The notes: generated by a model from the letters alone, not told the origin. A DNA stretch of 64,000 nt from GCA-2720975 sp964469565 (GCA_964469565.1 CAYXZD010000006.1:128161-192160); one strand, 5' to 3'; positions 18,553 through 27,414 are shown, numbered from the stretch's first letter. Made by a program: numbers and translations.

Positions 18553-19551
18553 TCAGACGAGATCGCTGTCCCCCAGCTGGTACCACCAACCCTCCCGCAA
18601 TAGGCGCGTATTCACCCTGCGCTCAAATGACCGGGTAATGCGCTGCCACGGAGTGGTGTGCAAGCCAAAGCCCTGGCTCTGAAGCCAACCAAACCAAGGG
18701 GAAAAAGGAGGCATCCAAAGGGCCAGAGCTTCGCTGCCCCATTCAATCGCACGGCTCTGGACTGCAACCAGAAGGCTGGAAGCCACCTCCGGCTCGGAAG
18801 ACGGAATCAGCCAGTCCGCCACCAACGTCACCCGTTTCCCCAAGTGCTCCACTGGCCTAGCCACCACCAACCCGCGCAGGATCCCGTCACGGTCCCGAAC
18901 ACCCAAGCAGGTGTATCGGTGCTCAGGATGGCGAAGGTAACGCCAGAGGAGCCAATGCTCGTCGCGGACCGTTCCCACCTCCATTTCAGGAGCACAGCGC
19001 TCCCAAAGCCAACGGGCCTGTTCGTCGAAGCCGTGCAATTCGACGACTCCAGTGGATCTATCGTGATGATCGGTTTGTGCTCGCCTCTCCAGAGGGAGTA
19101 CGAGGGCAAACTGTCGGCCTTCACGCTCGTAGCCCAACAAGCGCTCGCCGATGCGCAGATTCGCCGGTACGGGCCAACCATAAAACATCGAAGTTTCACC
19201 CCCGCCGGACTGCCCAAGGGCGTGGGTTTCAAAAAAGGACGCCGCAGTGTCCGCAAAAACGCCCCGGCGGCTCAGCCCTCGACGTTCCTTGGGGTGCACC
19301 ATGGAATCCACGACTTGGGAGAAAATGCGTGACTGCCCATCCATCCACACCCTCGACGGCAAGGCGGCGTATTGGGCCACCACCTCACCCGCACGCACGG
19401 CCACTTGAACCTGCGTCCCAGCTGGATTCTGCTGAAAGGCCCAGCGCCAAGCATCGAGAGATCGCCCGCGTCCGAAGGCCGCTTCGAAGGTGCCCAGGAG
19501 GCTCGCTTCATCCCCCTCTTGCAGGGGACGGATCTCAATTCCGGTGGTCAT
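18553..19551 (-). CDS. GNAT-type acetyltransferase, first of a tandem pair
   Basis: 332 aa. The N-terminal half looks like a GNAT fold of the large two-domain type: IEIRPLQEGDEASLLGTFEAAF, then VAVRAGEVVAQYAALPSRVW and a SQVVDSMVHPKERRGLSRRG segment matching the acetyl-CoA loop region. The C-terminal half resembles a second GNAT-like domain (WRYLRHPEHRYTCLGVRD). Substrate unknown. The ATG at 19551 overlaps the stop of the upstream paralogue by 4 bases, so the two genes are translationally coupled and may act together. Confidence 0.75.
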   Translation of the reverse strand: MTTGIEIRPLQEGDEASLLGTFEAAFGRGRSLDAWRWAFQQNPAGTQVQVAVRAGEVVAQYAALPSRVWMDGQSRIFSQVVDSMVHPKERRGLSRRGVFADTAASFFETHALGQSGGGETSMFYGWPVPANLRIGERLLGYEREGRQFALVLPLERRAQTDHHDRSTGVVELHGFDEQARWLWERCAPEMEVGTVRDEHWLLWRYLRHPEHRYTCLGVRDRDGILRGLVVARPVEHLGKRVTLVADWLIPSSEPEVASSLLVAVQSRAIEWGSEALALWMPPFSPWFGWLQSQGFGLHTTPWQRITRSFERRVNTRLLREGWWYQLGDSDLV

Positions 19552-20645
19552 AGAAGGTCGGTGTCCCCCAAACTCGGAGAAAAATGATCTGCCCACCAGG
19601 CTACGGGTCGGCGGCGGTCATAGGAGCGGCCCACCAAAAAATAGCGACTGGGCTCGACGCGCATACCCGCTGCTTGCCACACACCCCATCCGTCAAAGGC
19701 ATCGCCCACAAGGGTAGCCACACACCCAAGCCCCTGCTCCCCAGCCAGCTGCCCCGCTCCCTTCAAGAGGGCGGCCAAGACCCGCCCATCCTGTCCGTAC
19801 ATGCCCCAATCCATCAGCCACAGGGCCTGACAACCCTCTAGCTCACCGGCGACCACCACGGTCCAACCCACCAGTTGCCCTAGTCGGTGCACAGCCAAGA
19901 ATGTGTAGTCCTGCTCGGGGCACTCCTCGTACCTCCAACGCAAGTACGCATTGTCTTTGACCACCACAGCAGGTCGCCCGGTGGCCCAGGATTCAAAGAG
20001 TGCGTCAGCCCCCCTAGGTGGACGGGTCCCGCGTGTCAGGGCAAGACTGTCACACTCCGGTGCGGCAAGAAGGTGATTCCCTGGCACGACTAGGCGCCAC
20101 ATGGACGAGAACAACTGGTACCCGAGGTGGTCGCGCCCTGTCCGCCAAGCACTGGGGACCGGCAACCCAAACATGAACGCATCGGTTCCCTCACAAGCCG
20201 GTGCCTGGCCCGCACCACGAATGCCCTCCGGCGATGCGCTCCCTCGTCCCACCTGGGTCTCGACTTGATTCCCCCCAGGCCCGAGGCCATAGCGCTTGGC
20301 ATAGTCCCGTCCTGTTTCCACAAACAACCCAGCCCTTGCCAGTCCCCCTCGCACCTTTGGGTCACAAAACGAGTCCACGGATTGACTCACGAAGGAATCT
20401 TGCCCATCGAGGCGCATCCGTAATCCGAGGCCCGCGTATTGGGCAAGCACCTGCCCATCACTGTCCACTGCCAGACTCACCCGGCCCCCCGCTGGGTTGT
20501 CCACGAAGCGCCAGCGCCAGCCCCCTAGAGTGCGCTCGCAGAATCCCGCTTGCACACTTGCGAACACACGATTGAACGCTTGCACGATGGCCTCCCCATC
20601 GCGGGGTTCAAAACTGCGCCAGGTGATCTCGCGGGTAGGCGCCAT
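19548..20645 (-). CDS. GNAT-type acetyltransferase, second of a tandem pair
   Basis: 365 aa paralogue of the following gene. Shared features in the same order are a start like ITWRSFEPRDGEAIVQAFNRVF, LAVDSDGQVLAQYAGLGLRM, SQSVDSFCDPKVRGGLARAG, a middle block FMFGLPVPSAWRTGRDHLGY, and LRWRYEECPEQDYTFLAV. Both proteins therefore descend from one gene duplication. The ATG at 20645 (MAPTREITW) is preferred; the frame is open upstream into the tRNA-Sec gene, which argues against a longer form. Substrate unknown. Confidence 0.75.
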   Translation of the reverse strand: MAPTREITWRSFEPRDGEAIVQAFNRVFASVQAGFCERTLGGWRWRFVDNPAGGRVSLAVDSDGQVLAQYAGLGLRMRLDGQDSFVSQSVDSFCDPKVRGGLARAGLFVETGRDYAKRYGLGPGGNQVETQVGRGSASPEGIRGAGQAPACEGTDAFMFGLPVPSAWRTGRDHLGYQLFSSMWRLVVPGNHLLAAPECDSLALTRGTRPPRGADALFESWATGRPAVVVKDNAYLRWRYEECPEQDYTFLAVHRLGQLVGWTVVVAGELEGCQALWLMDWGMYGQDGRVLAALLKGAGQLAGEQGLGCVATLVGDAFDGWGVWQAAGMRVEPSRYFLVGRSYDRRRPVAWWADHFSPSLGDTDLL

Positions 20646-20730
20646 CTGCAAGGGCCAGGGGACTTGCCCCCTGATACGACGGAGCCAGCAGGCGTCATCG
20701 TGAGCGGGGGGCGGTTGCGGTGAATGAAGT

Positions 20731-20828
20731 TGGCGGGAGTGCATGGGAATCGAACCCACCGGCCCCGCTGTTCACGAGGCCCTACCGGCTTTGAAGACCG
20801 GGCGGCACACCAGTACCGATCCACTCCC
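20731..20828 (-). tRNA. selC: tRNA-Sec (UCA anticodon)
   Basis: 98 nt including the encoded CCA. It folds as a bacterial selenocysteine tRNA: acceptor arm GGGAGTG/CACTCCC with an eighth G-G mismatch, a 6-bp D stem CGGTAC/GTGCCG closed by a 4-nt loop, an anticodon stem CCGGT/GCCGG with loop CTTCAAA (anticodon TCA), a very long variable arm with 7-bp stem GGCCTCG/CGGGGCC, a T stem GTGGG/CCCAT with loop TTCGATT, then GCCA. The long variable arm, 6-bp D stem and UCA anticodon together exclude a serine tRNA. It delivers selenocysteine to in-frame UGA codons. selD and selA lie 4-7 kb away on the same strand. Confidence 0.95.
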
Positions 20829-20929
20829 ACCTTGGGCGCTGAGTATAGCCCATGGCAGGGGCCACAGGCAGGGCCAACCCCTGACTGCAACAGCGGATCC
20901 CCTCCCCCCGCTCAAGCAATCCGAACAGA

Positions 20930-22474
20930 TCAGCGTGTAATCTTCAGAGGGAGCAGGCGGCCTGGGGCCCCGACACCTAGGCCAACGGGCCATCCACCCG
21001 ACCACCGCAAGTAGGCGGTTTTCCCGAACCGCCGCCCCTCGATCGCTACGGTAAACGGCATCCCCTCGGACAGGGCATCAAAGCCTGGGGGCAGGGGCAA
21101 GGTGAGATGTTGCCCCGCACGGTGAACCTGGTCCCCCCACCGAACCGCAAGATGCGCATCCTGCACATCTCCAGCCCGTTCAATCACAAAGCGCACGTGC
21201 GCTCCCGTGCGTTGCAAGGTCACGCTCGCGGGCGTCTGGCCAGGCCGCTCGGCCAACAGAGTCAACCGGCGAGCCATGGGGTCGGCTAGGGCACAACGGC
21301 GCCGCACAAGGGGTGCGTCGAGAAGTAAGCCCCCCGCGGGCAGCCCTTCCTCGGGTCCCTCACCTGGCAGGTTCTTATAGAGGGCGGCAAACAGGGGATC
21401 AGGTCCTGGACTACGAGCCCCCCCCTTGAGTTCGAAGGGTAAGTCGCGGACCTCTCCAGGCTCAAGCTCAACCACGCGCGGAATGCCGCTCAATTGAAAG
21501 GCTCCACTGGGAAAGAACATCGAGCAGCGAACGGAGGCGGGCCAGGGAAACGGATTGAGCACAGACACTGAATTCGACCACTCTCCGAACCACTCCCCCT
21601 GGGAATCTGAGTGGGCTCGCTCATCCGAGCCGTAACCTATGGATTCAGGCTCGACGATGAGTTCGGGGACAACCAGGGGAAAGTCCCCCTCGTATTCCGG
21701 TGCCCAACGAACCAGGGCTCGAATCGCCATGGCCCGCTCGGGTTGATTGGTATTGAATCCCACAAGAGGCTCGCGGCAAGCTTGCAAGATGTCCCTCGGA
21801 TCGTCGAGGGACCAACTCCAGCGCTCGACACCCTTCCAGGCCTCCCGTGCCTGCGCCCCATGGGCCGCCCAACCACCGGGCCCCACGCCGTAGGCCACAA
21901 TCCCCTCCCGCCGACACAACCGGCGATCATCGTCACGCTCATGATCGGCCAGCAACATCGACGGCAATCCCGCTGCCTGGGCTTCGAGGACGACTTCCGG
22001 CAGAAACGATGCCACGCGCACCTCTGGAACAGGGAAGACGTCCCCCAAGCGTTCAAGAACCTCGGGCACTAGACTCGACTCCTTGAGTTCGATCATATGC
22101 AGGGGGGGCGGACCGGGATGGGCGAGGCCGACCTCGAGGGCTTCGTCAAACAAGGGAACCGGTTCACCCACGAAGCGCTTGCCAAACCAGCCGCCTGCAT
22201 CCACTCCAAACAATTGGGGTAAGGCCGTCTCTGCGAGGAGCCCACCATGGGAGGTGGTCCTGGCTAGGGTCTCATCATGCATGAGCACCGCTTCTCCACT
22301 CAAACAAGCACGCAGGTCATACTCAAACCCGTCGAGACCTAACTCCAATGCACGGCGCAACCCGATGAGTGTGTTCTCGGGCGCTTCACGCGGGGTTCCA
22401 CGGTGGCCCAGAATCCAAGGAGGCGCCCCCACCTCAGCACCATGGGTGCCCTTCCTCGGGTCGTCCCTAGACAT
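20930..22474 (-). CDS. Glycerophosphodiester phosphodiesterase with C-terminal beta domain
   Basis: 514 aa. Residues 15 to about 255 form a GDPD TIM barrel with the catalytic HRGTPREAPENT motif, the FEYDLRACLSGEAVLMHDETLARTT block and MIELKE. It hydrolyses glycerophosphodiesters to glycerol-3-phosphate and an alcohol. The second half (about 260-514) is a beta-rich extension, possibly Ig-like, with no family I recognise; it contains NSVSVLNPFPWPASV and VELEPGEVRDLPFELKGG, the pattern of a bacterial Ig-type stalk. There is no signal peptide. It follows the FG-GAP lipoprotein gene with a gap of 3 bases, so the two are one transcription unit. Confidence 0.85.
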   Translation of the reverse strand: MSRDDPRKGTHGAEVGAPPWILGHRGTPREAPENTLIGLRRALELGLDGFEYDLRACLSGEAVLMHDETLARTTSHGGLLAETALPQLFGVDAGGWFGKRFVGEPVPLFDEALEVGLAHPGPPPLHMIELKESSLVPEVLERLGDVFPVPEVRVASFLPEVVLEAQAAGLPSMLLADHERDDDRRLCRREGIVAYGVGPGGWAAHGAQAREAWKGVERWSWSLDDPRDILQACREPLVGFNTNQPERAMAIRALVRWAPEYEGDFPLVVPELIVEPESIGYGSDERAHSDSQGEWFGEWSNSVSVLNPFPWPASVRCSMFFPSGAFQLSGIPRVVELEPGEVRDLPFELKGGARSPGPDPLFAALYKNLPGEGPEEGLPAGGLLLDAPLVRRRCALADPMARRLTLLAERPGQTPASVTLQRTGAHVRFVIERAGDVQDAHLAVRWGDQVHRAGQHLTLPLPPGFDALSEGMPFTVAIEGRRFGKTAYLRWSGGWPVGLGVGAPGRLLPLKITR

Positions 22475-22477
22475 CAC

Positions 22478-23572
22478 TCAGCGCAGGCGCCCGACGACAA
22501 GCACCCGCCCCGAGTAGCCACAAGTCACCAGGCAAGTCCCCAATCCCCCCAGGCTTCCCGCTGCCAGGTGGTGGAGTCGATTCTCATCGCGTCCCACAAC
22601 GGTGGTGTTGACGATTGGATCACCGGCTTGCACACCCAGCGTTTGCATGGATCCACTCGCCCGCTGAATGGACAGGATGCGGATCAAGCCATCATACCCA
22701 GCGGTCGCCAGTTCATCTCCGGGCGACTCTGCGAGCATATCCACGATGGCCGCTCCGCGAAGCCGGTCCTCACTCACCACGATGGATTGCAGGCCCTCAT
22801 CATCCAGCAAGTACAAACGCCCATCGTTGGCACAGACCAGGGCCATATTCGAGCGCGCTGCAACCCTCGCCAAGGGAGCGGTGAACTGTTCGAGGGTTTC
22901 CAATTGCCAGCCCGCATCGCCCCGGCGCATGGCGCACAAAGATCCATCATCACAGGCCAGCACAACCCCACCCAACCCCACGGCCGCTCCCTTGGCGTTC
23001 CCGGGCAAGGGACCCAAGGATTCGCTAAGCAACTCCTCACCCTCCCGGTGCAACACGTGCACCCTGCCAGAGAATCCTGCTAACACGAGTTCGGGACCCG
23101 GGTGCTCGCCGTCGACCTCACCGAAGGCGGCGCAGTGCAAGAGTGCTCTATCCTGCAAGATCAATTCACTGTGCCAGCCCTGTGCATCCTTCCAGTGAAC
23201 ATAGGCCGCCCCAGGAGCGCCGCTCTCCTCCCCGCCACGGAGGACGCCCACGGTCACCAACTCGTCGCCGGGGTACTGCGGCAATAGATCTCCTGCAATG
23301 CACTGAATCTGCTCACCGGGCAGGGTAGCGACAACTTCCTGGCTCCATCCACGCCCCGAACGGCTCAGACAGACCACACGCCCATCTCCAGCGACAACAC
23401 CGATCTCGTTTCCAGGGTTTTGTGAGTCGAAGTCTCCCAAGCAGCACCCGCCCAGCTTGCCACCCAAGTCCCCGGCCGTTTCCTGCCACCAACTGGCTGG
23501 CCCTGGTTGGGGCGTCACGCAGGAAGCCAGTAGAAGGGTGGGCACCAGACACAACTGAACGATAGGTCGCAT
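22478..23572 (-). CDS. FG-GAP-like repeat lipoprotein
   Basis: 364 aa predicted lipoprotein: MRPIVQLCLVPTLLLASC gives a signal peptide with lipobox LLASC. The mature chain is a repeated beta-propeller-like structure with blocks such as LGDFDSQNPGNEIGVVAGDGRVVCLSR, AGDLLPQYPGDELVTVG, GEVDGEHPGPELVLAGFSGRVHVL and DMLAESPGDELATAGYDGLIRIL, each with an Asp-containing turn like FG-GAP/VCBS repeats. It is probably a surface-attached binding protein; no ligand is readable. It is transcribed upstream of the GDPD gene. Confidence 0.8.
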   Translation of the reverse strand: MRPIVQLCLVPTLLLASCVTPQPGPASWWQETAGDLGGKLGGCCLGDFDSQNPGNEIGVVAGDGRVVCLSRSGRGWSQEVVATLPGEQIQCIAGDLLPQYPGDELVTVGVLRGGEESGAPGAAYVHWKDAQGWHSELILQDRALLHCAAFGEVDGEHPGPELVLAGFSGRVHVLHREGEELLSESLGPLPGNAKGAAVGLGGVVLACDDGSLCAMRRGDAGWQLETLEQFTAPLARVAARSNMALVCANDGRLYLLDDEGLQSIVVSEDRLRGAAIVDMLAESPGDELATAGYDGLIRILSIQRASGSMQTLGVQAGDPIVNTTVVGRDENRLHHLAAGSLGGLGTCLVTCGYSGRVLVVGRLR

Positions 23573-23763
23573 AGACAAGAAAAGACTGAAGCTGCGTGTC
23601 GCCACGAAAAGCACAAGAATCAAGATCGTCCCGCACTCAAAGGAGGGGATCGCCAGCCTAGCTGGAATGGGTGCCTATTGCACGCACCCACGCCAAGCCC
23701 TGCCAGCTCCAGGAGAGCCAGAATCGAACGGCCTGCAGCACCGGCTCCAAGCCACAACTGGAA

Positions 23764-24609
23764 CTAACTCGGACTCGAAAGCGCCACAGCAAGGTCTAGG
23801 GTCCAGTCACGAATTCCATTGAGAATCTTGCGTGGAATGTGCACCCGTGCGAAGTCTTCGGTCCACTCCCAAAGCTGGGGCTGAGGATCTTGGCGGACTT
23901 CCACCTGCGCACCGCGCTTCTCAAGAAATGGGCCCAACCCGACCTGGGATGGATCGGGATGGCTCTCGATGATCAGCGCATGCTCCACGCTGGGCGAGTT
24001 CAACGATTCAGGCAAGATGGACTCTAGGTCGGCCCGCAGGGCCGTGGGCATGGGGAATCCCAGCAACTCTTCACGCGGCAGATGGCTAGGGTCCGGATCG
24101 GGGAGTACGTGAGCGTGGGCGAGCATGTGATTGTGCTGAGCCGAGGCGGATTCAAGGTACGCAGCTCCATCCACCACCGCGTCCCATGCCACGAGAGCTT
24201 TCAAGGGGCCCATGGCCTGTGCAGCCCGAAGGGCGACGCTGCCCCCCAGCCGGACGCCGATGACGCCGAGGTTCTCCACGCCCGATTCAGTGCGCAGGAC
24301 CTCCAGTGCAAGCCCTAGATCCTGGGTCCAATGATCCAAACTCCAGTCAGACTCGTCACCAGCGGAATCTCCACACCCCCTAAAGTCGAATCGCAGAACA
24401 CTGACACCCGCCTCCGCCAGCAATGTGGCTAGTAGCCGCATGCTGCGATGGAATTGAATGGACTCTTGTCCATGGGGAGCTGCTATCACCATCCCCAGGC
24501 TGCGGGACGGTCCGGTCGGCGAGTGGTAACACGCGAACAGTCGCTCCTGCCCATTACCGATGAAACGCGCCTGAAATTGGGGCGAGTGGTCCGACGGAGA
24601 AACGTGCAT
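23764..24609 (-). CDS. Alpha/beta hydrolase-fold protein lacking the usual nucleophile
   Basis: 281 aa. The fold is visible from MVIAAPHGQESIQFHRSMRLLATLLAEAG, LRFDFRGCGDSAGDESDWSLDHWTQDLGLAL and the nucleophile-elbow region LGVIGVRLGGSVAL. The elbow reads G-V-R-L-G rather than G-x-S-x-G, so the catalytic serine position is Arg. The same kind of elbow is seen in exosortase-associated hydrolase 2-like proteins, which this protein resembles overall. Activity therefore is doubtful. The start is uncertain: ATG at 24609 begins MHVSPSD, and two further in-frame ATGs lie just upstream. No exosortase is seen nearby. Confidence 0.7.
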   Translation of the reverse strand: MHVSPSDHSPQFQARFIGNGQERLFACYHSPTGPSRSLGMVIAAPHGQESIQFHRSMRLLATLLAEAGVSVLRFDFRGCGDSAGDESDWSLDHWTQDLGLALEVLRTESGVENLGVIGVRLGGSVALRAAQAMGPLKALVAWDAVVDGAAYLESASAQHNHMLAHAHVLPDPDPSHLPREELLGFPMPTALRADLESILPESLNSPSVEHALIIESHPDPSQVGLGPFLEKRGAQVEVRQDPQPQLWEWTEDFARVHIPRKILNGIRDWTLDLAVALSSPS

Positions 24610-24764
24610 GGCTAGAATCATGACAAGTTTCACGCCCATGCTGAAGAACACGCCCAAATCCCTGGGCACCCACTGGCGAGCCCCCTGGTTGTCGTATCCC
24701 CATTGCACTCGGCACGCGCTCGATGATCGTACGTCCCTCACCTCCCCAACGGGTCATCCCAAGC

Positions 24765-24780
24765 GCCGCTGCGCAGCGGC
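24765..24780 (-). terminator. Hairpin immediately after selD stop
   Basis: A perfect 16-base palindrome, GCCGCTGCGCAGCGGC, begins directly after the selD stop codon. It can form a 6-bp GC stem with a 4-base loop. There is no U-tract, so it is a candidate transcription end or RNA stabiliser rather than a proven intrinsic terminator. Confidence 0.4.
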
Positions 24781-25836
24781 CTAGCTCAAGACGATGACGG
24801 AATCTGTTCGGGGGAGCACCTCGCCCACCCCATGGACAGGCACCCCACGACTGCTCAATTGATGCTCCAATTCATTCGCTTGCTCCGGGGCCACGGCAAT
24901 CAACAGCCCACCTGAAGTTTCCGCATCGAAGGCGATGTCCACACGTGCGTCCTCGGCATCCGAAGCGATTTGCACGTCCCCCTCCAAGCTAGCCTTGCCC
25001 CGGGCACTGCCTCCGCTAACCACACCCGCCGCTGCCAATTCAAGTGACCCGGGGTAAAACGGTAGTGCCCCTAGGTCGAACTGCAGGGTCACGCCACTCG
25101 CTTGGGCAATGTTATGGGCATGGCCAACCAGACCGAACCCCGTGATATCCGTACAGGCCTTGGCCCCGACCGCGACCATCGCTTGGGCCGCAGCCGAGTT
25201 GAGCGTTGCCATCACTTCAGCAGCGGCCCTGATTTCCTCGCAGCCAATGCGCTCCGTCTTCGCTGCGGTCGTCATGCTGCCCATGCCCAGCGGCTTGGTC
25301 AGGTACAACCGCATCCCCGCCTGGGCGCGATCATTCGCCGAAACCTGGGATCGCTGTACGGTCCCCGTGACGGCGAAGCCAAACAGGGGTTCGGCACTGA
25401 CCACAGTGTGCCCGCCCGCGATGACGGCACCCGCTTCACGCACCTTGTCGAACCCGCCTCGGAAAATCTCCTGCACCCATTCTGGAGAGAACTCCTTAGG
25501 GAACCCGGCTAGATTTAGGGCCGACAGTGGCTGTCCGCCCATGGCATACACATCCGAGAGGGAGTTGGCTGCTGCGACCGCACCGTACAAGTAGGGATCG
25601 TCGAGCACGGGCGGAAAAAAGTCCACGGTCTGAACGAGAGCGAGGTCCGAGTCACTATCCCCCACCAGAACGACTCCCGCATCATCAATGGTCTGGGGCC
25701 CCACCAACAACCGTGGATCGGATTCAGGATTGACCTCCCGCAGCACCTGCGTGAGTTGCCCCATGGGCATCTTGGCCGCTCAGCCAGCGCAGGCGGCGTA
25801 GTCCGTCAATCGTTTAGGGCGCGGGGTGTCACTCAT
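24781..25836 (-). CDS. selD: Selenide, water dikinase (SelD), itself a selenoprotein
   Basis: 351 residues if the UGA at 25780-25782 is read as selenocysteine. SelD makes selenophosphate from selenide and ATP. From the ATG at 25836 the start reads MSDTPRPKRLTDYAACAG-U-AAKMPMGQLTQVL. It aligns without gaps to E. coli RLTQYSHGAGCGCK: Sec19 falls on catalytic Cys17 and Lys22 on the essential Lys20. The rest shows TVDFFPPVLDDPYLYGAVAAANSLSDVYAMGG, VIAGGHTVVSAEPLFG, TDITGFGLVGHA and the DAETSGGLLIAV motif. A call from the ATG at 25770 would lose the catalytic segment. Transcribed downstream of selA. Confidence 0.93.
25757..25769 (-). promoter_or_regulatory. Candidate SECIS hairpin in selD
   Basis: Inverted repeat TGCCC-ATG-GGGCA on the coding strand, 11-23 nt after the UGA Sec codon. 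It forms a 5-bp stem with a G in a short apical loop, near the position of the E. coli fdhF SECIS loop. It would recruit SelB; selB is not in this window. Confidence 0.55.
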
Positions 25837-25890
25837 GGGGGCAGGATACGCTGTTGTGTGGACGACCCCAGTGCCCGTTCGCCAAAAATA

Positions 25891-25988
25891 CCCCGTGCGG
25901 CGATCCCCGTGCGGCGATCCCAGTGCGGCGATCCCAGTGCGGCGATCCCCGTGCGGCGATCCCCGTGTGGCGATCCCCGTGTGGCGAT
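25891..25988. repeat. Seven 14-bp tandem repeats between selA and selD
   Basis: Seven head-to-tail copies of CCCCGTGCGGCGAT with single-base variants (CCCAGTG in two copies, GTGTGG in two). The 98-base block fills most of the 165-base gap between the selA stop and the selD start. The unit is not a multiple of 3 and no gene covers it. It could be a variable-number repeat, a protein-binding array or an RNA-structured spacer in the selA-selD transcript. Confidence 0.9.
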
Positions 25989-26001
25989 CTCTGCAGCCGG
26001 G

Positions 26002-27414
26002 CTAGGCCAGTGCAGCAAAGAGCTCCAAGACTTGTTCAATCTCGCCGTCCATCAACGTGCGTGGATCGAGAACTAGACTGCCTTCGTGGATGCGTGTAAA
26101 CAGCGGCGGTTGACTGGCACGTAGAGCGCTCGCCATCTCGTCTACGGATAGGCTGGCATGCTTCACGCGCACAACATGGGTGGGCAAAAACTCGCCGGGC
26201 GCCGAGCCACTTCCCGGCTGGGATGTCCCGGGTGCACAGTCCGCTTGAATACCCTCCAAAGCGTCTAGGCCGCCGGCAAGTTGATCGGCCACTCCCCGCA
26301 AGTCCGCAGGGTCCGCAAGCAGCATGCGTCGCGTCGGGATTTCATCGCCACGGCCCGCGAGCAGCAACTGCAGCGTGCACTCCAAGCCAGCAAGGGCCAC
26401 CTTGTCCAGACGAGTTGCACGGTAAAGAGGGTTCTTGCGCAGGGCCCGCATGCGCTCAGCGCTCCCCGCGAGGATTCCCGCTTGGGGCCCACCCAGGAGC
26501 TTGTCGCCCGAGAAGGTAACGACTTCGAGCCCACTCTCCAGTGCGTCGCGCACCAGCGTTTCCCCGCCCAACATGGAAAGGGGTTCAGCACCGGGAGCTT
26601 CAATGCGGCCGGATCCAAGGTCGAAGGCGGTGGGAATAGAGTGCTTGCGACCTAGCTCGCTGAGTTCGGCCATGGGGACTTCCTCGATAAAGCCCACCAT
26701 TTTGAAATTACTGCCGTGCACCTTCATGAGCAAACCGGTCTCCGCGCGAATCGCGCGTTCGTAGTCAGCGACCCGTGTCCGATTCGTGGCACCCACCTCG
26801 ACTAGACGCACACCCGCCGCACTCATCACATCCGGCACTCGAAAGGATCCGCCAATTTCCACAAGCTCGCCGCGTGAAACGATGGCCTCGCGTCCATGGG
26901 CAAAGGTATGCATGGTCAAGAAAGCCGCGGCCGCGTTGTTGTTCACAGCAATGGCCGCCTCACAACCCACCAAGCGGCCCAAAAGCACTGAAAGGCGTTC
27001 GTCACGCTCATTGCGTTCACCGCTAAAACGGTCCACCTCCAAGACGCAGTACCCTCCAGCCGCCCGCGCCATGGCAGCGGCAACCTCCGGATGCACGGGG
27101 GACCGACCCAGTCCGGTGTGCATCACAACGCCCGTAGCATTGATGGCGCGCTGAACACCACGACCGAGTTCCTGTCGAATGCGCAGTCGCACCGCATCGA
27201 TCAATCCACCTGCCTCGAGATTCCCTTGCAAGTCATCGGCTTGTACCCGGCCCACCCCGATGGCGGCCCGCAGGGCTTCGATCTCTTGCCCGATAAGATC
27301 CGCCAATAGATCGGAGGGCACCTTGGGGGCATCGTCCGCCAAGCGTACATCCGTCAAGACTTGGGCAACGGAAGGCAGCAAGCGGTAAGGATTCGGGGAA
27401 GACATGGAGTGCAT
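26002..27414 (-). CDS. selA: L-seryl-tRNA(Sec) selenium transferase
   Basis: 470 aa, the usual length. SelA is a PLP enzyme that converts Ser-tRNA(Sec) to Sec-tRNA(Sec) using selenophosphate. It has the N-terminal domain (LLPSVAQVL), the INATGVVMHTGLGRSP block, VNNNAAAAFL, ELVEIGGSFRVPDVM, VHGSNFKMVGF, DLGSGR and the PLP-lysine motif TFSGDKLLGGPQAG (Lys305, equivalent to E. coli Lys295). The ATG at 27414 is chosen because GAGG lies 5 bases upstream; an ATG 9 bases downstream is possible. It is upstream of selD on the same strand and divergent from recJ. Confidence 0.95.
   Translation of the reverse strand: MHSMSSPNPYRLLPSVAQVLTDVRLADDAPKVPSDLLADLIGQEIEALRAAIGVGRVQADDLQGNLEAGGLIDAVRLRIRQELGRGVQRAINATGVVMHTGLGRSPVHPEVAAAMARAAGGYCVLEVDRFSGERNERDERLSVLLGRLVGCEAAIAVNNNAAAAFLTMHTFAHGREAIVSRGELVEIGGSFRVPDVMSAAGVRLVEVGATNRTRVADYERAIRAETGLLMKVHGSNFKMVGFIEEVPMAELSELGRKHSIPTAFDLGSGRIEAPGAEPLSMLGGETLVRDALESGLEVVTFSGDKLLGGPQAGILAGSAERMRALRKNPLYRATRLDKVALAGLECTLQLLLAGRGDEIPTRRMLLADPADLRGVADQLAGGLDALEGIQADCAPGTSQPGSGSAPGEFLPTHVVRVKHASLSVDEMASALRASQPPLFTRIHEGSLVLDPRTLMDGEIEQVLELFAALA

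Noticed and set aside
23710..23731. tRNA-like T-arm (GTTCGATTC on the minus strand)
   Set aside because: The flanking bases do not form a 5-bp T stem, and no acceptor or anticodon arm can be built around it.
25891..25988. CRISPR array
   Set aside because: The 14-bp units are contiguous with no unique spacers.
25756..26076. Plus-strand frame across the 14-bp repeats
   Set aside because: Its sequence is only the repeat read in shifting frames, opposite the selD start.
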